Shown here piece by piece: positions 1 to 8,866 of a stretch of 55,228 nt of DNA (positions are counted from its first letter, which is position 1; each line of letters starts with the position of its first letter). The DNA is taken from the NCBI GenBank assembly GCA_903901015.1, contig CAIUPH010000039.1, positions 1 to 55,228 of the forward strand. Direction: 5' to 3'. The notes beneath the pieces are model-generated. The model did not search any database. It saw only the letters and a list, made by a program, of their open reading frames with translations, and was not told the DNA's origin. Both the position numbers and the translations under genes were made by a program. The stretch is from Candidatus Bathyarchaeota archaeon. Lineage in GTDB: Archaea; Thermoproteota; Bathyarchaeia; Bathyarchaeales; Bathycorpusculaceae.

Positions 1-140
1 TCAAAACCCCTTGTCTGCACTTGCCAAACGTTCGCGGTGTTGTTTCCGCATTTTGGGCATGCACGCATGTACATTGCTTGTTTTCCCGAGTTTACTTTGA
101 CTGGTTTTAATATTGAACCGCATTCTTTGCAAAAGTCCAT
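1..140 (-). CDS. TFS/RpoM-like zinc-ribbon protein, N-terminal part only
   Basis: The reading frame opens at an ATG at 140 and runs off the left edge, so only 46 residues are visible. A GGAG Shine-Dalgarno element lies 9 nt upstream. The fragment begins MDFCKECGS and carries a second CPKC pair about 24 residues on, giving a C-x2-C...C-x2-C zinc ribbon. This resembles the N-terminal ribbon of archaeal transcript-cleavage factor TFS and of RNA polymerase subunit M/RPB9. The part that would separate TFS (C-terminal ribbon with acidic hairpin) from other zinc ribbons lies outside the window, so the assignment is at the family level only. Confidence 0.6.
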   Translation of the reverse strand, partial: MDFCKECGSILKPVKVNSGKQAMYMRACPKCGNNTANVWQVQTRGF

Positions 141-632
141 TGATTATTTCTCCGTTATTTTTACGTTGAATCCAATCGTTGATTCGCCGGATACTTTAGG
201 GGTTTATCACACCCTGCCGTGTTAGCTATAGGCTGGTTGGGTTATAAAAAATAATGCGACTGCAGTTGCGCTACAACAGTTACACAAAAGTTTTGGCTAT
301 AACTTTCATATTTGGAGCCTAATAGAGGTTCTATGCACAAACCATGGAGGGGTCTCTGCGTTCACGAACCTATTAGGATCCAAATATCATATCATTGCAG
401 AAACCTATAGGGGGTAGGGTCCTATTGGCGTTTTTCAAGCTCATTAAAATGTTGAAAACCCGACTTCCCGCCCTGAACAGCAAACCCAGCAAAACTGCAA
501 ACCGGAAAAATCACTGAGCTTCCACCCCGAAAAAAAGGTTCCAAATAGGATTTTGCTCAGGTACCGCTCCAAAGTTTTTTGTGAATTGACGAATTTCATG
601 TCGAGGATTTTCGGCATTATTACCATTCTAAC
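141..632. other. Intergenic region with repeat copy A
   Basis: No convincing gene was seen on either strand. The only open frame (444-626, minus) has no ribosome-binding site and a biased composition. Positions 303-437 hold a composite copy of the dispersed repeat described separately; the rest is unassigned. Confidence 0.6.
303..437 (+). repeat. Dispersed MITE-like element, copy A (composite)
   Basis: The left half starts ATATTTGGAGCCTAATAG and is answered by GAACCTATTAGGATCCAAATAT in inverted orientation, giving a long imperfect palindrome (about 308-387). The right part, ATTGCAGAAACCTATAG then GGGTAGG and TATTGGCG, matches the tail of the copies near 20.7 and 46.8 kb. Copy A thus looks like two overlapping or nested units. 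It lies between a minus-strand gene start and a minus-strand gene end. Confidence 0.65.
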
Positions 633-1070
633 TTATTTTTTCAGATTCGCTGTCTTTATTTTCTCTGCTACCAGATCCAATTTGGAGCGCTCGACTTCTT
701 TTAACTCATGGAAAGGCGGCAGTTTCTGATTTAAGAACCGTGGAACCACGTGGATGTGGAAGTGGAATATGTCTTGTCCTGCAGCTTTACCGTTCTGCTG
801 AATTATGCTGATGCCGTCTGCATTTGTGGCTTTTTTGACTGCCGCCGCGATTTGTTTGGTTACAATGTGGACTTGGCTAAGGTTTTTCTCTGGGATGTCG
901 AAGATGTCGACGTAGTGGGCTTTGGGAATCACAAGCGTATGCCCCATGTTCAGCGGTCGTATGTCGAGGAAAACCATGGTCGTTTCGTCTTCGTAGATGG
1001 TGCTTACTGGAGCTTGCCCACGGACTATTCTGCAAAATATACAAGATTCATCAAACGTCAAATCAACCAC
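633..1070 (-). CDS. HIT family nucleotide hydrolase
   Basis: This 145-residue protein has the full histidine-triad signature HFHIHVV (His103, His105, His107), the middle His being the expected nucleophile. It also has a CIFC zinc pair (Cys10, Cys13) common in Fhit/HINT-like enzymes. HIT proteins hydrolyse nucleoside phosphoramidates or dinucleoside polyphosphates in the cytoplasm; the substrate cannot be read from sequence. The start is a GTG at 1070 with no clear ribosome-binding site. It is divergent from the DUF59 gene, with a short shared promoter region. Confidence 0.9.
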   Translation of the reverse strand: MVDLTFDESCIFCRIVRGQAPVSTIYEDETTMVFLDIRPLNMGHTLVIPKAHYVDIFDIPEKNLSQVHIVTKQIAAAVKKATNADGISIIQQNGKAAGQDIFHFHIHVVPRFLNQKLPPFHELKEVERSKLDLVAEKIKTANLKK

Positions 1071-1096
1071 TCTGGGCTTTAGCTTTAATCAATCAG

Positions 1097-1105
1097 TTTA
1101 TATGC
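1097..1105 (+). promoter_or_regulatory. TATA box for the DUF59 gene
   Basis: TTTATATGC lies about 42 nt before the ATG at 1147, a normal archaeal TATA position for a short 5' leader carrying the GAGG at 1135-1138. Confidence 0.5.
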
Positions 1106-1146
1106 TATTTCCACTTCATATTTCTTTCAGCTAAGAGGTTTTGAAA

Positions 1147-1437
1147 ATGACTGAACTTGAAGATAAAGTTCGCGCAGAAGCAGGAAAAGTGCAGGACCCC
1201 GAAACCGGACAAACCTTCGAAGAGATGCAGATGATTCAGAGCGTAAAAGAAACCGAGCCGGGCACAGTCACCATCGAATTCGTGCCGACAAGCCCGTTTT
1301 GCCCCATCGCCTTCAAGCTTTCAGCTGATTTACGCGACGCAGCGAAGTCGGTTCCAGGCGTTAAGAAAGTGCTTGTTTATTGCCGTGGTCACGCGATGGA
1401 AGAGCAAATCAACGAAAGAACTAACAAAGAAGCATAG
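1147..1437 (+). CDS. MIP18/DUF59 family iron-sulfur assembly protein
   Basis: The protein has 96 residues from the ATG at 1147, chosen over the upstream in-frame TTG at 1141 because GAGG at 1135-1138 is 8 nt away from it. It shows the DUF59 core: an N-terminal helix with a DPETGQ turn, a strand ending in a PTSPFCP segment, and a C-terminal helix. The Cys in SPFCP is the conserved one of SufT/PaaD/MIP18 proteins. Family members help deliver Fe-S clusters. It stands alone between divergent and convergent neighbours, so no pathway partner is visible. Confidence 0.8.
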   Translation: MTELEDKVRAEAGKVQDPETGQTFEEMQMIQSVKETEPGTVTIEFVPTSPFCPIAFKLSADLRDAAKSVPGVKKVLVYCRGHAMEEQINERTNKEA

Positions 1438-1505
1438 TTTTTCAACTTCTTTTTCCATTTTATTTTGAGCGGATATTACTAAAAGAACTATCTTTGCAGT
1501 GCAGG

Positions 1506-2276
1506 TTACTTCATTCTTGTAAACGCCCAAGTGCCAACGACAATCATGATGCCGTCGAAGAGAGCAACAACTCCGATGTCAATCCATAGGGGCTGAATCT
1601 GAAGTGGCGTCCACGCGGCGCCCAACGTAACATTTCTCAGGGCGTCCACGCCGTAAGTCAGTGGGTTCCAAGCTGCAATGTCAACTAACCAACTGGGCAA
1701 ACTGCCTCCTTTAAGGGGAAACAATGCGCCGCTTAAGAAGAACAGGGGCAAATTCACGAAGGTTTGGATGGCGCCGAAGCCTTCAAGGTTACCCATGAAA
1801 CTTGCGATGACTAACCCGATGCTGACTAAGCCAAAGGTGATTAGCAGCATTATTGGCAGAGCGTAAAAGAACGTGATGGGGCTGATTGGTATGCCCAAGG
1901 CTAAGCCTATGACGAAAACTATGATTCCCTGCAGCAGAGCATCTGTGCTGTCGCCAACCATCTTTCCCATGAAAATCGTGAATCTGGAAACGGGGGAAAC
2001 CAAGATTTCTTTCATGAAGCCGAATTCTTTGTCCCAGATGACGTTTATACCCATGAACATAGCGGTGAAAAGCAATGTTTGGCCGATGATGCCGGGCAAT
2101 ATGACTTGTCGATAGGTTAAGTTGGCGGGCAGCGCAAAGCGGGTTGCAAATGCAGCGGCGAAGATGACGAGCCACAGCAGGGGCTGAATGAAGCTGGTTA
2201 CGAGTCGCGTGCGGTCGCGGTAGAAACGTTTGATTTCCCGCAGCCACAGAGTGTAGAATCCTCGGGCTTCACTCAT
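1506..2276 (-). CDS. ABC-2 type exporter permease (DrrB-like)
   Basis: This 256-residue membrane protein has about six hydrophobic segments and the ABC-2 layout: a cytoplasmic N-terminus with an ExxRxxRDR-like stretch, then the membrane domain with a conserved WNPLTYGVDALR motif before the last helices. The start overlaps the stop of the ATPase gene by 4 nt (ATGA), indicating a translationally coupled two-gene exporter operon. Substrates of this family range from drugs to lipids and polysaccharides; none can be inferred here. Confidence 0.9.
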   Translation of the reverse strand: MSEARGFYTLWLREIKRFYRDRTRLVTSFIQPLLWLVIFAAAFATRFALPANLTYRQVILPGIIGQTLLFTAMFMGINVIWDKEFGFMKEILVSPVSRFTIFMGKMVGDSTDALLQGIIVFVIGLALGIPISPITFFYALPIMLLITFGLVSIGLVIASFMGNLEGFGAIQTFVNLPLFFLSGALFPLKGGSLPSWLVDIAAWNPLTYGVDALRNVTLGAAWTPLQIQPLWIDIGVVALFDGIMIVVGTWAFTRMK

Positions 2277-3262
2277 TTTATTGCCCTCCTACGAGCCGCA
2301 GATGCACCATGCAGTTCTTTGCCTGTGTCCTCGCGGATGTTTCTGCCAGTATAATGCAGGAACACATCTTCTAAGTTGGGTTCACGCAGCACTATCGATT
2401 CTACGTAGATGTTGTTTTGGGCAGCTAACTCCATTATGCGGGGCATGACTACTTTGCCGTTGCGCACCGTTATTTCTAATGCGCCATCAACAATCTTTGT
2501 TTTGGGGAACCCTAACCATTTAGTTACAAGCTCCGCTAACGCGTTTACGTTGTTTGCTCTAACCGCTACAACGTCGCCTTCAAGGGTATCTTTGAGTTTT
2601 TGCGGTGTATCTAAAATCACCATTTTTCCATGGTCTATGATGGCGATTCGGTCTGAGAGCCTGTCGGCTTCATCCATGTAGTGGGTGGTTAAGACGACGG
2701 TGATATCGTGGGTTTGTTTTAGTTCTTTTATGTATTTCCAGATGTGGTCGCGGGTCTGCGGGTCCAATCCGACGGTTGGTTCATCTAGAAACAAAACTTT
2801 AGGATAATGAATTAATCCGCGTCCAAGCTCAAGCCGACGCCGCATGCCGCCCGAATATGTACGCAGCAAATCATCCGCCCTATCTTCCAACTCAACGAGT
2901 TTTAAGATGCGGTTGATGCGTTCCTTCTGCTCCGACGCTGGAACCCCAAAAAGGTTCGCGTGCATGAAGAGGTTCTCCCTGCCCGTTAAACGGTCGTCGA
3001 TGCTTGGGTCCTGAAAAACTATACCTATTGATTTTCGGACTTTGTTGGCTTCGCGAACGATGTCAAAACCGTTAACAGTCGCGGACCCAGAGGTGGGCTT
3101 AAGAATCGTGCAGAGCATGGAGACAAACGTGGTTTTTCCAGCGCCGTTGGGTCCAAGCAACCCAAAAATCTCGCCTGGTTCCACAGCGATGTCTAAGCTG
3201 TCGACTGCTTTGAGGGAACCGTAAGTTTTTGTTAACTGCTTGGTTTCGATGGCGTGGGGCAT
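2273..3262 (-). CDS. ABC exporter ATPase (DrrA-like)
   Basis: The protein has 329 residues from the ATG at 3262; an in-frame TTG at 3286 would add 8. It has Walker A GPNGAGKTT, a YSGGMRRRLE signature, Walker B VLFLDEP, the D-loop GLDPQTR and an H-loop TTHYMDEAD. A roughly 100-residue C-terminal extension of the DrrA type (ending with LEDVFLHYTGR) follows the nucleotide-binding domain. It energises the coupled permease downstream (1506-2276). Confidence 0.93.
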   Translation of the reverse strand: MPHAIETKQLTKTYGSLKAVDSLDIAVEPGEIFGLLGPNGAGKTTFVSMLCTILKPTSGSATVNGFDIVREANKVRKSIGIVFQDPSIDDRLTGRENLFMHANLFGVPASEQKERINRILKLVELEDRADDLLRTYSGGMRRRLELGRGLIHYPKVLFLDEPTVGLDPQTRDHIWKYIKELKQTHDITVVLTTHYMDEADRLSDRIAIIDHGKMVILDTPQKLKDTLEGDVVAVRANNVNALAELVTKWLGFPKTKIVDGALEITVRNGKVVMPRIMELAAQNNIYVESIVLREPNLEDVFLHYTGRNIREDTGKELHGASAARRRAIK

Positions 3263-3420
3263 TTTTGGGTTTTCTCTTTTTAGCAATGAAACTTATGCCA
3301 GATTTAAGGATATTCACGCGGCTAAATAAAAAACAGAAGAAAAATCAGCCCTTAAAGTATTCAGAAAAAAATAAATGCCCCCGAACAGGCTAGTTTATTC
3401 TTAATTGAAGCGTTTTACCT

Positions 3421-4896
3421 TTGCCTGAACCTAAACCACCGCGAAAACTTTCCCTGTTCGATGTTACAAACCTGGTTATAGGGGCGATTATCGGCGCAGA
3501 CATCTACGTGGCATCCTCTTTTGGCGCGGGTTTCCTCGGTCCGTTTAGCTTGGTGGTCTGGGTTATCGCGGGATTAATCGCCATCATAATTGCCCTGTGC
3601 TTTGCCCAGTGCGTGATGCTGCTGCCCAAAGTCGGTGGACCATACGCTTATGCTAAGGACGCTTGGGGACCGTTTGCGGGGTTCACAGTGGGTTGGTCGC
3701 TTTGGCTGGCTGAGTGGATTTCTTTGGCAGTTTTCCCTTTAGCCTTCACAAGGTACCTGATGTTTTTTATTCCAAACCTCGACGTTCTAACGCAGAGCCT
3801 GGTTAAAGTGGCGTTCGTGGCGTTTCGCGCAGTAACTAACATCGTTGGAGTCAGGGCAGCGGGCAAAGTCAACGACATTTTAACCCTGCTCAAATTGGCG
3901 CCGCTGGTTTTCTTCGTTATCGCGGGAATAACATGGATTTTCTTTAACCCCGCCGTAGCATCCGCTAATTTTTCTCCGTTTACCCCGTTTGGATTTGCGG
4001 GTTTTGGCTCAGCAGTGGTGTTGATTTTTTGGGCTTACGCGGGTTTTGAGATTTCCACGATTCCAGCTGAGGACGTGGAGAACCCGAGCAAGAACATTCC
4101 CAAGGCAGTCATCATGGGAATATTGGTGGTGACGGCGTTCTACTTAACCACCAACGTCGTTTTGTTCGCCGTCCGAAACTACAGCCTCCTCGCCACAGAC
4201 ACCGCGCCGCTGGCGGCTGCCTCAAGCGGGATATTAACGTCGAACGCGGCTTTGGCGCTCTTCGGCGGCTTGCTAGTTGGTGTTGGAGCTTTGATTTCTG
4301 TCGCAGGCTCCGACGAATCAGGCATGATTGGCACCGCAAGGCTTGGATACGCGTTGGCTGCAGACGGCTTATTCCCTAAACTGTTCGCGAAAATCCACGC
4401 CAAATACAAAACACCCTACGTCTCAGTAATCATCCAAAGCGTAACCGCGTTAGTTGCCGCGCTTTTAGCGCCGCTCTTCGGAGGGTTGAGTCTGCTCATT
4501 TCGGTGTCGGTGTTTTTCTTGGCGATTGCGTATTTGGCAACGTGTGCTTCTGTGTTTCCATTGCGAAAGAAAAACCCCGTGGTTGGCGCTGTTTATGGCA
4601 AGAGGAACATGGTGATTCCAGTGCTTGGCGTATTGTTCTCGGTTTACTTGATTACCCAGTGCAGCCTCACCCAGATTGCCATCGGCGTTCTGCTGCTTTT
4701 GGTGGGAATCCCAATCTACGTCAAATACTCGCCAAAGAAAGAATTAACCGAAGCAAAACAAGCCCTGATGTCAGAACCCAACATCTTCCGCAGAATGTAC
4801 CGCCAAGAACACGTTTTCCTAGCGCATCTTCTACATCACATCAGAAAAATCTTCAGAGGAGCCACGGGTAAACCAACCGAAAACGATGTTCCGTAA
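3421..4896 (+). CDS. APC-superfamily amino acid permease
   Basis: This 491-residue protein has about 12 membrane segments. The first helix carries the unwound GAIIGADIY motif of the APC fold, and a GYALAADGLFPKLFAKIH loop is typical of the amino acid/polyamine permeases. The C-terminal 60 residues are cytoplasmic and basic. The start is a TTG at 3421. A TATA-like TTTATTC about 25 nt upstream suggests a leaderless transcript. The transported amino acid is unknown. Confidence 0.85.
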   Translation: MPEPKPPRKLSLFDVTNLVIGAIIGADIYVASSFGAGFLGPFSLVVWVIAGLIAIIIALCFAQCVMLLPKVGGPYAYAKDAWGPFAGFTVGWSLWLAEWISLAVFPLAFTRYLMFFIPNLDVLTQSLVKVAFVAFRAVTNIVGVRAAGKVNDILTLLKLAPLVFFVIAGITWIFFNPAVASANFSPFTPFGFAGFGSAVVLIFWAYAGFEISTIPAEDVENPSKNIPKAVIMGILVVTAFYLTTNVVLFAVRNYSLLATDTAPLAAASSGILTSNAALALFGGLLVGVGALISVAGSDESGMIGTARLGYALAADGLFPKLFAKIHAKYKTPYVSVIIQSVTALVAALLAPLFGGLSLLISVSVFFLAIAYLATCASVFPLRKKNPVVGAVYGKRNMVIPVLGVLFSVYLITQCSLTQIAIGVLLLLVGIPIYVKYSPKKELTEAKQALMSEPNIFRRMYRQEHVFLAHLLHHIRKIFRGATGKPTENDVP

Positions 4897-4938
4897 CGTT
4901 AAATTTGCACCTTCACAATACTATTGTGGAGATTTTTT

Positions 4939-5376
4939 ATGCCCGAAATGAATTTTGAAGGTACCGCCACATGGAAAGGCGCAACAGAATGTGAACTCTC
5001 AATCAAAGGCAAGAAACTTGTAACCGTCAGTCCCCCACCATCGTTTGGAGGAAAAGAAGGCTACTGCGTGCCCGAAGACATATTCGCCGCGGCTTTAGCA
5101 TCCTGCATAAACACGCTGTTTCTTTTAATCGCGAACAACAGCCAACTGAAACTCAAAAGCTTAGAAACCATGGCAAACGTGAAGATGAACGTGGAGGGAA
5201 TGGAGAAACTGATTTTCACAAACGTCCACTTCCAGATGAACGTTGCCTTGGAAAACGATAACGAACGCGAACGCAAAAAAGCCAACACGGTCTACGGGAT
5301 GGCGCAGAAGATTTGTCCAATTCGGCAGTCGTGGGGCGAAGCGGTTCCGATAAGTTTTGAGTTGAATTTCAAGTAA
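4939..5376 (+). CDS. OsmC/Ohr family protein
   Basis: The protein has 145 residues from the ATG at 4939, chosen over the TTG at 4924 because GGAG at 4928-4931 is placed for it. It has the OsmC features PPPSFGGKEGY, the PEDIFAAALASC segment with the first conserved Cys, and the second Cys in KICPIRQSW. This Cys pair forms the peroxidatic centre in OsmC/Ohr organic hydroperoxide reductases, so a thiol peroxidase role is plausible but not proven for this subgroup. Confidence 0.85.
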   Translation: MPEMNFEGTATWKGATECELSIKGKKLVTVSPPPSFGGKEGYCVPEDIFAAALASCINTLFLLIANNSQLKLKSLETMANVKMNVEGMEKLIFTNVHFQMNVALENDNERERKKANTVYGMAQKICPIRQSWGEAVPISFELNFK

Positions 5377-5380
5377 GCAC

Positions 5381-5414
5381 GAGAAAAAAATTTTTCTTTT
5401 TTTTTCCTTTATTT
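5381..5414 (+). terminator. T-rich transcription terminator
   Basis: Just after the OsmC stop, an A7/T-run (AAAAAAATTTTT) runs into a long pyrimidine tract of mostly T on the plus strand, the usual archaeal termination signal. Confidence 0.55.
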
Positions 5415-5474
5415 TCCCATAAAAAACCCTTTAAATAATCAACAATTGACTGCCAGCGGAAAATACGCATTAGC

Positions 5475-5483
5475 CTTAAATAC
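5475..5483 (+). promoter_or_regulatory. TATA box for the ABC operon at 5520
   Basis: CTTAAATAC lies about 40 nt before the ATG of the ATPase gene, consistent with initiation near 5505. Confidence 0.45.
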
Positions 5484-5519
5484 CGAGGATTTCTATTTGC
5501 AGTCGGGGAATTCGAGAGC

Positions 5520-6293
5520 ATGAGCAGTCCATACGCAGTTGACATTCGAAACGTTACAAAACGCTACAACGAACTGGTAGCGGTAAACACCATGAACCTA
5601 ACCATTCAGACGGGCGAAATCTTCGCGCTCTTGGGACCTAACGGTTCAGGAAAATCCACCACCCTCAAGATGCTCATGGGTTTGGTTCAGCCTACTGTGG
5701 GAGAAATCAATGTTTTAGGTGTAGACGTGCTAAAAGACCCTGTTGCGGTTAAGCAGCAGGTGGGCTACGTTCCTGAGTCACCTAACATCTACGAGTTCTT
5801 GACCGGAATCGAATACCTCGATTTCATCGCCGACATCTACGGCATACCAACTTCTGAGAAGAAGCAGCGGATAACAGAGTACCTTAAAGCGTTGCAGCTT
5901 GAGGGACGAGAAGGCGACATGATTAACAGTTACTCGGATGGCATGAAGAAGAAAATCAGTTTAATCTCAGCGTTTTTGCATAAGCCTAAACTTTTGATTC
6001 TTGACGAACCCCTCAACGCCTTAGACCCGAGGAGCGCAAGAATAGTTAAGGACCTGCTGCATGAACTAAAAGCGCAGGGCGTCACAACCATCCTATCCAC
6101 GCACGTGCTGGAGATTGCGGAGGCACTGTGCGACCGAATCGCCATCATGTACCAAGGCAACATCTTAGCGCTGGGCACCATGGAGGAGCTCAGGGGCAGA
6201 GCAAGCATGCCAAACTCTGGGTTAGAAGACATATTCCTCAGGTTAACAGGAACAGGCGATTTAAGAGCTGTCGTTGAGGAACTGCTGCGATGA
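5520..6293 (+). CDS. ABC transporter ATPase, ABC-2 type
   Basis: This 257-residue protein is a single nucleotide-binding domain: Walker A GPNGSGKSTT, a signature with YSDGMKKK (D replacing the second residue of the usual SGG), Walker B LLILDEP, and an H-loop STHVLEIAE. It lacks the long DrrA C-terminal extension of the neighbouring exporter. It overlaps the next gene by 4 nt (ATGA), so the two are coupled. It is probably an export or membrane-integrity system of the YhcG/NatA kind; the substrate is unknown. Confidence 0.9.
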   Translation: MSSPYAVDIRNVTKRYNELVAVNTMNLTIQTGEIFALLGPNGSGKSTTLKMLMGLVQPTVGEINVLGVDVLKDPVAVKQQVGYVPESPNIYEFLTGIEYLDFIADIYGIPTSEKKQRITEYLKALQLEGREGDMINSYSDGMKKKISLISAFLHKPKLLILDEPLNALDPRSARIVKDLLHELKAQGVTTILSTHVLEIAEALCDRIAIMYQGNILALGTMEELRGRASMPNSGLEDIFLRLTGTGDLRAVVEELLR

Positions 6294-7984
6294 ATTGGAA
6301 AAACGTCCTGTACCTGCTGCGGGTTGAACGCAAATCTGGTCGATTAATTAGAGGAATAAAGGCAACAAGGTACCGGGAAAACCGCGTTATTGCCTACTGG
6401 CCCTATTGGGTGGCAGTAATCCTCGGTGTAATTGGCGGTTTAATAGCTAATTTTGCAGTATCTTCAATTTATTCAGATCCAAGCGCCACTCCAAACCTGC
6501 CGCAGCTTGCAAGCGGTTCATTAAGTGTGTTCGTTACTTTGCCAACAATCGTCCTGGTCTTCGCTTTCGTATTTACACTTCTTCAGCAAATCCAGGTTTC
6601 AGGCATCAAGGCGACGGGACAGGTAATGTATTGGCTGCCCATAACATGGCAAGAACAAACGATGGCATCCATCTTATCAAACCTCCTTGGTTTGCCTATT
6701 GCACTGGTTTTAGGTATTGGAACCGGAATTATCGTTTACGGAGCATTCAACGGTTTAATTCTGCAGGCAATCTTGACATCCTTCGTGTTGCTTGCAACTG
6801 CTTTCATGGCAAGCACCCTCGCAGAAGTCCTAAGGTTGCTGCAGATGCGTTTCACCGGCGCAGTCTACAAATCCAGCGGCAAAGCAGCAATATGGGTAAG
6901 ATTAATATCCACAATAGTTATCTTCATAGTTTTCTACACCGTTTATTTCTACGTAATTAACGGAACCGGCGCCCTAACATTCTTCAGAACTGTTCAGCAG
7001 ATTCAAAGCGTCGCTTGGTTTGTTCCCTTCATTTGGCTATCATTAACCATAGGAAACGTTTTTAGTGGAATGTACTTACTGAGCTTAGTGTACATTGCTT
7101 CAGCTGCACTTTTTATCGCGGCACTCTACTTTTTGGCGGTAAAGCTGAACCAGTTATTCGGACTCTACGAGCCCCCAGCAATTAACCTTCAAAAAAGCGG
7201 TGTTTACGCGCCCAAAACAGGGTTTTTGGGTAAACTTGGCTTATCCAGCTCTGAAGCAGCAATAATTCGCAAAGACGCCAGAGCTTTCACTAGACGCCGT
7301 GAAATGGTATCTATTTTCATCGTGCCTATTATCATGATTATTCTCCCAATAATGCAATCGTTCGGGGTAACTGGAACATCAGGGGGCGCTCAGGGTATTG
7401 AAGGGTTAATTTTTGGAAGCGTGATTTTCTTTTTACCGGCTGGTTTTACAGCTTTGCTTCTGGGCGAAGTAATGATTGGCGAAGAAGGACAGTCTGTCTG
7501 GAGAATCTATGCCTCACCGATTTCACCTAAAAGCCTCGTTAAAGCCAAGATGTTCTTCCTAACATTCTTTTCAACAATCATTCTGATTGTAAGCGGAGTC
7601 ATAGGCGTAATATTCTATCATACAAGCTGGGAAGTCTCAATCGCTGCTTTTCTTGGAGGATTCTTTGTGTTGTTAGCCGTGGGTACGGTTTCGTTGACAA
7701 TCGGGTTTAAGGGTCCAGATTTCTCTCAGACCCGTAGAGCAAGGATGGTACGTCAAGAATGGTCGCTGATTGGATTAGTTGTTGGCGCCGTAGTTGGAGT
7801 AGGCGTTTTGGCACCATTAATCGTGACGATCGGGTTATCGCTGTTCTCCGGCAGTGTCATCAGTACGTTAAGTCTTGCCATCGGAGTCGCCATCAGCGCA
7901 GCCATTTCGTTGGGCATAACCATAGTATTTTATAGGATAAATCTGGGGATTGCAGCGGATTTTCTGAGAAAAGCTGAAGTTTAA
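6290..7984 (+). CDS. Large ABC-2 type permease
   Basis: The protein has 564 residues with about 12-13 hydrophobic segments in two halves joined by a soluble stretch around residues 300-345 (LYEPPAINLQ through FTRRREM). This double-length form corresponds to two ABC-2 permease modules in one chain, so a single polypeptide may form the full channel with the coupled ATPase. No substrate motif was recognised. Confidence 0.85.
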   Translation: MNWKNVLYLLRVERKSGRLIRGIKATRYRENRVIAYWPYWVAVILGVIGGLIANFAVSSIYSDPSATPNLPQLASGSLSVFVTLPTIVLVFAFVFTLLQQIQVSGIKATGQVMYWLPITWQEQTMASILSNLLGLPIALVLGIGTGIIVYGAFNGLILQAILTSFVLLATAFMASTLAEVLRLLQMRFTGAVYKSSGKAAIWVRLISTIVIFIVFYTVYFYVINGTGALTFFRTVQQIQSVAWFVPFIWLSLTIGNVFSGMYLLSLVYIASAALFIAALYFLAVKLNQLFGLYEPPAINLQKSGVYAPKTGFLGKLGLSSSEAAIIRKDARAFTRRREMVSIFIVPIIMIILPIMQSFGVTGTSGGAQGIEGLIFGSVIFFLPAGFTALLLGEVMIGEEGQSVWRIYASPISPKSLVKAKMFFLTFFSTIILIVSGVIGVIFYHTSWEVSIAAFLGGFFVLLAVGTVSLTIGFKGPDFSQTRRARMVRQEWSLIGLVVGAVVGVGVLAPLIVTIGLSLFSGSVISTLSLAIGVAISAAISLGITIVFYRINLGIAADFLRKAEV

Positions 7985-8033
7985 ACTGCTTCCCATCTAT
8001 AATTCTCGTTTTTTAGGAGTTTCTAACAGTCAG

Positions 8034-8044
8034 ATTTAAAAGCA
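8034..8044 (+). promoter_or_regulatory. TATA box for the small gene at 8075
   Basis: GATTTAAAAGC lies about 35 nt before the ATG at 8075, giving a very short or absent leader. Confidence 0.45.
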
Positions 8045-8074
8045 CATAGCGAGACATCGTTAACTTGTTTGTGA

Positions 8075-8266
8075 ATGCTTATGGACAACGAGGGAAAAGG
8101 CACAATCTTTAGACGAAAAGACGACCGGTACCTACTTTACTTGCCCGCCCGCGTAGTGGATGACAGCATGTTTCCACTCAAATGCAGCGGCTCAATGCCT
8201 GTTAAGGTTCATTTCAGCGCTAAAGACGGCAAGTTGGTTGTCGAGAAATGGACAGAGGAAACCTAA
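8075..8266 (+). CDS. Small conserved-looking protein, possibly AbrB-like
   Basis: This 63-residue protein (or 61 from the second ATG at 8081) reads as beta-rich and basic at the N-terminus, with RRKDDRYLLYLPARVVDDSMFPL followed by VKVHFSAKDGKLVVEKW. The order strand-turn-strand with a PARVV-like core recalls SpoVT/AbrB swapped-hairpin DNA-binding domains, but the match is weak. It has its own promoter and no operon partner. Confidence 0.55.
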   Translation: MLMDNEGKGTIFRRKDDRYLLYLPARVVDDSMFPLKCSGSMPVKVHFSAKDGKLVVEKWTEET

Positions 8267-8329
8267 CTCTCCAAGCTTATTCGCCAACTTTATCTAACTG
8301 CTAAACCATTGTTTTTATGAGGATTTTTA

Positions 8330-8770
8330 TTGAAAGAACTAACAGTTAAAAGCCCCGTATTCGAAAACATCAGGCCGATTCCAAAAAAGTACAGTTGCGA
8401 CGGCGAAAACATCAACCCCCCACTAACAATCGAAGGAATTCCTAAAGAAACAGTGAGCCTTGCCCTCGTCATGGATGACCCCGACGCGCCAGGCGGAACA
8501 TTCGACCACTGGGTCGTCTGGAACATTTCGCCCTCAACAACCAAAATAGCTGAGCACTCGATTCCCGGGACACAGGGATTGAATGGCATGAGAAAACCCG
8601 GGTATTCTGGTCCTTGCCCACCGTCTGGAACGCACCGGTATTTCTTCAAGGTTTACGCATTGAATGCGCAGCTTACTTTGGGTGCTAAATCCACCAAAAG
8701 AGAACTTGAAAGAGCAATGCAGGGACACATGATTGCGAAGGGCGAATTGATAGGTCTCTACAAAAGATAA
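8330..8770 (+). CDS. PEBP/YbhB-YbcL family protein
   Basis: This 146-residue protein has the phosphatidylethanolamine-binding protein core: the ligand-pocket motif DDPDAPGGTFDHWVVWNI and the second motif GPCPPSGTHRYFFKVYAL. The start is the TTG at 8330, supported by GAGG at 8319-8322 with 7-nt spacing. Prokaryotic YbhB-like members are soluble and of poorly defined function, with anion-binding pockets. It is monocistronic. Confidence 0.92.
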   Translation: MKELTVKSPVFENIRPIPKKYSCDGENINPPLTIEGIPKETVSLALVMDDPDAPGGTFDHWVVWNISPSTTKIAEHSIPGTQGLNGMRKPGYSGPCPPSGTHRYFFKVYALNAQLTLGAKSTKRELERAMQGHMIAKGELIGLYKR

Positions 8771-8784
8771 ACCCATTTAAACTC

Positions 8785-8802
8785 GAATTTTTTTTCCTTT
8801 TG
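8785..8802 (+). terminator. T-rich terminator
   Basis: Following the PEBP gene, a T8 run plus CCTTTT (from about 8789) gives an archaeal-style terminator. Confidence 0.45.
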
Positions 8803-8866
8803 CCCAAAGCAACCGTTCAAACGTTAAATACTTTTAATAAATCAATATCTGATGTAGGTTGAGCTC

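Noticed and set aside
444-626. 60-residue minus-strand frame
   Set aside because: No ribosome-binding site, unnatural composition rich in Phe, Trp, Cys and Ser, and no promoter.
750-1082. 110-residue plus-strand frame
   Set aside because: It lies antisense to the well-supported HIT gene.
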